Of a stretch of 5,653 nt of DNA, positions 4,316 through 5,653 are shown one piece after another. The notes beneath the pieces were generated by a model that was given only the letters and a program-made list of their open reading frames with translations, did not search any database and had not been told where the DNA came from. How positions within the stretch are numbered: position 1 is the stretch's first letter; every line of letters starts with the position of its first letter. The stretch is from an uncultured Brevibacterium sp. (lineage in GTDB: Bacteria > Actinomycetota > Actinomycetes > Actinomycetales > Brevibacteriaceae), in the NCBI GenBank assembly GCA_902489215.1, contig CABTZE010000135.1, forward strand, positions 1-5,653. The letters are read 5' to 3'. A program made the translations under genes and the position numbers.

Positions 4316-4933
4316 ATGACGAATTTCGCCCGTTCCGAGAGGCTCACGCTCGCGGCTCTTCTCCGCGAAGTCGGCCCAGATGCCCCTACTCTCTGTGACG
4401 GCTGGAGCACGCGCGAGCTCGCCGTCCACATCGTCATCCGCGACCGCTACCCGTCGGCTATGGCGGGCGAAGCGACCGAGACGACCGCCAAAATTCCGTT
4501 CCTGAGCAAGCGCTCTGAGCAGCGCCGGAACGAACTCAGCGAACTCGACTGGAAGCAGCTCGTCGGAATGGTCGCAGAAGGTCCCGGAGTGTTGTCTCCG
4601 GTTGGCTGGGGGCCAGGTGAAATCCTTGCGAACACAGTCGAGTTCTACGTGCACGTAGAAGATGTTCGCCGGGCTCGCCGCGGGTGGACCCGCCGCAACA
4701 TCCTGCCCGAACTCGAACAGCAGCTGTGGTCGGCGCTGCCGACTATGGTGCGCCTTCCCCCGTGGCGGCCAGAAACAGCAGTGAAGTTCATCGCGCCGGG
4801 CGTCGGAGAGTTCTCGTTCGGCAAGACCGACGTCAAATCTAAAGTGGTCTCCGGCAAACCCTCCGAAATCGTGCTCTACGCGCTTGGACGACAGGAGCAG
4901 GCTCAGGTCGAGGTGCGCTCGGAGAAGATCTGA
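4316..4933 (+). CDS. TIGR03085 / mycothiol-dependent maleylpyruvate isomerase-like metal-binding protein (205 aa)
   Basis: Cytoplasmic actinobacterial protein with a DinB/MDMPI-like four-helix N-terminal domain. The opening (ARSERLTLAALLREVGPDAPTLCDGWSTRELAVH) matches the TIGR03085 family. H38, E109 and H113 (E-x3-H in NTVEFYVHVEDVRRA) reproduce the His/Glu/His metal-site pattern of mycothiol-dependent maleylpyruvate isomerase. The C-terminal part, about 145-205, with VSGKPSEIVLYALGR resembles the SCP2-like half of that family. The actual reaction of TIGR03085 members is not established; a mycothiol-dependent reaction is an inference from the fold. The start at 4316 was preferred over an in-frame ATG at 4256 because the family begins at MTNFARSER and the 20 extra codons would run through the promoter. 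No Shine-Dalgarno sequence. It ends 50 bp before dnaX. Confidence 0.87.
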   Translation: MTNFARSERLTLAALLREVGPDAPTLCDGWSTRELAVHIVIRDRYPSAMAGEATETTAKIPFLSKRSEQRRNELSELDWKQLVGMVAEGPGVLSPVGWGPGEILANTVEFYVHVEDVRRARRGWTRRNILPELEQQLWSALPTMVRLPPWRPETAVKFIAPGVGEFSFGKTDVKSKVVSGKPSEIVLYALGRQEQAQVEVRSEKI

Positions 4934-4953
4934 ATGGGGCCTGGCGCAGATCT
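4926..4953. promoter_or_regulatory. Inverted repeat AGATCTG/CAGATCT between the TIGR03085 gene and dnaX
   Basis: AGATCTG (4926-4932) and CAGATCT (4947-4953) form a perfect 7-bp dyad around a 14-nt GC-rich centre. The left arm contains part of the TGA stop codon; the right arm covers the expected dnaX -35 position. No T-tract follows, so a terminator is unlikely; an operator or chance are both possible. Confidence 0.3.
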
Positions 4954-4971
4954 CATGTCAGTGGCTCCAAG

Positions 4972-4977
4972 TAGGCT
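4972..4977 (+). promoter_or_regulatory. -10 box TAGGCT for a leaderless dnaX transcript
   Basis: TAGGCT is followed by 6 nt and then the GTG start at 4984, the spacing expected if RNA synthesis begins on the start codon itself. No real Shine-Dalgarno sequence is present (only AAGTAGG, which overlaps the box). dnaX thus probably has its own promoter rather than depending on read-through from the preceding gene. Confidence 0.6.
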
Positions 4978-4983
4978 GTAGAC

Positions 4984-5653
4984 GTGTCAACAGCTCTGTA
5001 TCGTCGCTATCGCCCCGACACCTTCGACCAGGTGATCGGCCAGGAACATGTGACCGATCCGCTCAAGGCCGCTCTGGCCGGTGGTCGGGTCAACCACGCG
5101 TACCTGTTCTCCGGCCCACGCGGCTGCGGCAAAACCACCAGTGCGCGCATTCTGGCGCGGTGCCTCAACTGCGCGGAAGGGCCCACGCCCACGCCGTGCG
5201 GTGAATGCGCCAGCTGCCGCGACCTCGCAACGGGCGGACCGGGATCACTGGACGTCGTGGAAATCGACGCCGCATCGAACTCCGGTGTCGATGATGCGCG
5301 TGACCTGCGCGAACGTGCTGTCTACGCGCCGGCTCGAGACCGCTACAAGGTATTCATCCTCGACGAAGCCCACATGGTTACCCCGCAGGGCTTCAACGCG
5401 CTGCTCAAACTGGTGGAAGAACCACCAGAGCACGTCAAATTCATCTTCGCCACGACCGAACCTGAAAAGGTCATCGGCACTATTCGCTCGCGCACTCACC
5501 ACTACCCGTTCCGCTTGGTGCCGCCGGACACCATGACCTCCTATCTGGATCACCTGTGCCAGCAGGAGGGTGTGCCGGTGGGCAAGGGCGTGTTGCCGCT
5601 TGTGGTCCGCGCCGGCGGCGGTTCAGTGCGTGACTCCCTGTCTGTTCTCGACC
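4984..5653 (+). CDS. dnaX: DNA polymerase III subunit gamma/tau, N-terminal part (cut by window end)
   Basis: AAA+ ATPase motor of the replication clamp loader, which opens and loads the beta sliding clamp with delta and delta'. The first 223 residues are present: STALYRRYRPDTFDQVIGQEHV (start of domain I), Walker A GPRGCGKT (44-51), a zinc module with C63, C72, C75 and C78 (plus an extra C60), DAASNSGVDDAR (95-106), Walker B VFILDEAH (123-130), LLKLVEEPP (140-148), sensor-1 FATTEP (155-160), the SRC-like motif as S169-R170-T171, and sensor-2 R216 in GGSVRDSLS. The Cys-to-Thr change in the SRC motif is usual in actinobacteria. Start is GTG at 4984 because the family begins two residues before ALYRRYRP. 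The clamp-binding and any tau-specific C-terminal domains lie beyond the window. Confidence 0.97.
   Translation, partial: MSTALYRRYRPDTFDQVIGQEHVTDPLKAALAGGRVNHAYLFSGPRGCGKTTSARILARCLNCAEGPTPTPCGECASCRDLATGGPGSLDVVEIDAASNSGVDDARDLRERAVYAPARDRYKVFILDEAHMVTPQGFNALLKLVEEPPEHVKFIFATTEPEKVIGTIRSRTHHYPFRLVPPDTMTSYLDHLCQQEGVPVGKGVLPLVVRAGGGSVRDSLSVLD

Noticed and set aside
4178..4654. Minus-strand 158-codon frame across the sirtuin end and the TIGR03085 gene
   Set aside because: It spans two real plus-strand genes and their promoter, with no motif of its own.
4934..4983. SRP RNA or tRNA gene before dnaX, as seen in some bacteria
   Set aside because: The 50-bp gap is too short and holds only a small dyad and a -10 box.

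Overview
The window looks like chromosomal DNA from a high-GC Actinomycetota. The evidence is the set of protein families: a secreted PGRP-type amidase ending in LGFP repeats (a module typical of mycolic-acid-walled actinobacteria and relatives), a TIGR03085/mycothiol-dependent maleylpyruvate isomerase-like protein, an actinobacterial-style dnaX (RSRTHHYPF after the sensor-1 region), and several starts that fit leaderless transcription from TANNNT -10 boxes. A Corynebacterium-like genus is plausible from the LGFP amidase but not proven. No IS element, tRNA, rRNA or CRISPR was seen.

Layout, left to right. Positions 30-1868 (minus) encode a secreted zinc amidase with LGFP repeats. Upstream of it on the same strand (1962-2519) is an unrecognised two-helix membrane protein, with a bulged UUCG hairpin in the gap. 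A 136-bp divergent intergenic region follows, then a plus-strand 44-aa microprotein (2656-2790) built almost entirely of one heptad repeat. Its 3' end carries three successive stem-loops; the last (2836-2872) is a strong bidirectional terminator shared with the convergent flavodoxin-like gene (2887-3339, minus). That gene is divergent from a SIRT4-like class II sirtuin (3369-4241, plus) across only 29 bp. Then come a TIGR03085-family protein (4316-4933) and the first 223 codons of dnaX (4984 to the window end), both plus strand and both with TAGGCTG placed so that transcription would start at or next to the start codon.

The genes do not form one pathway. The amidase and perhaps the membrane protein belong to the envelope; the flavoprotein, the NAD-dependent sirtuin and the possibly mycothiol-linked protein touch redox/cofactor metabolism; dnaX is the core replication clamp loader. 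No complete new multi-gene system is evident. The most distinctive signals are the heptad microprotein with its structured 3' end, a pair of perfect palindromes (18 and 22 bp, one base apart) inside the sirtuin gene, and the run of probable leaderless promoters.
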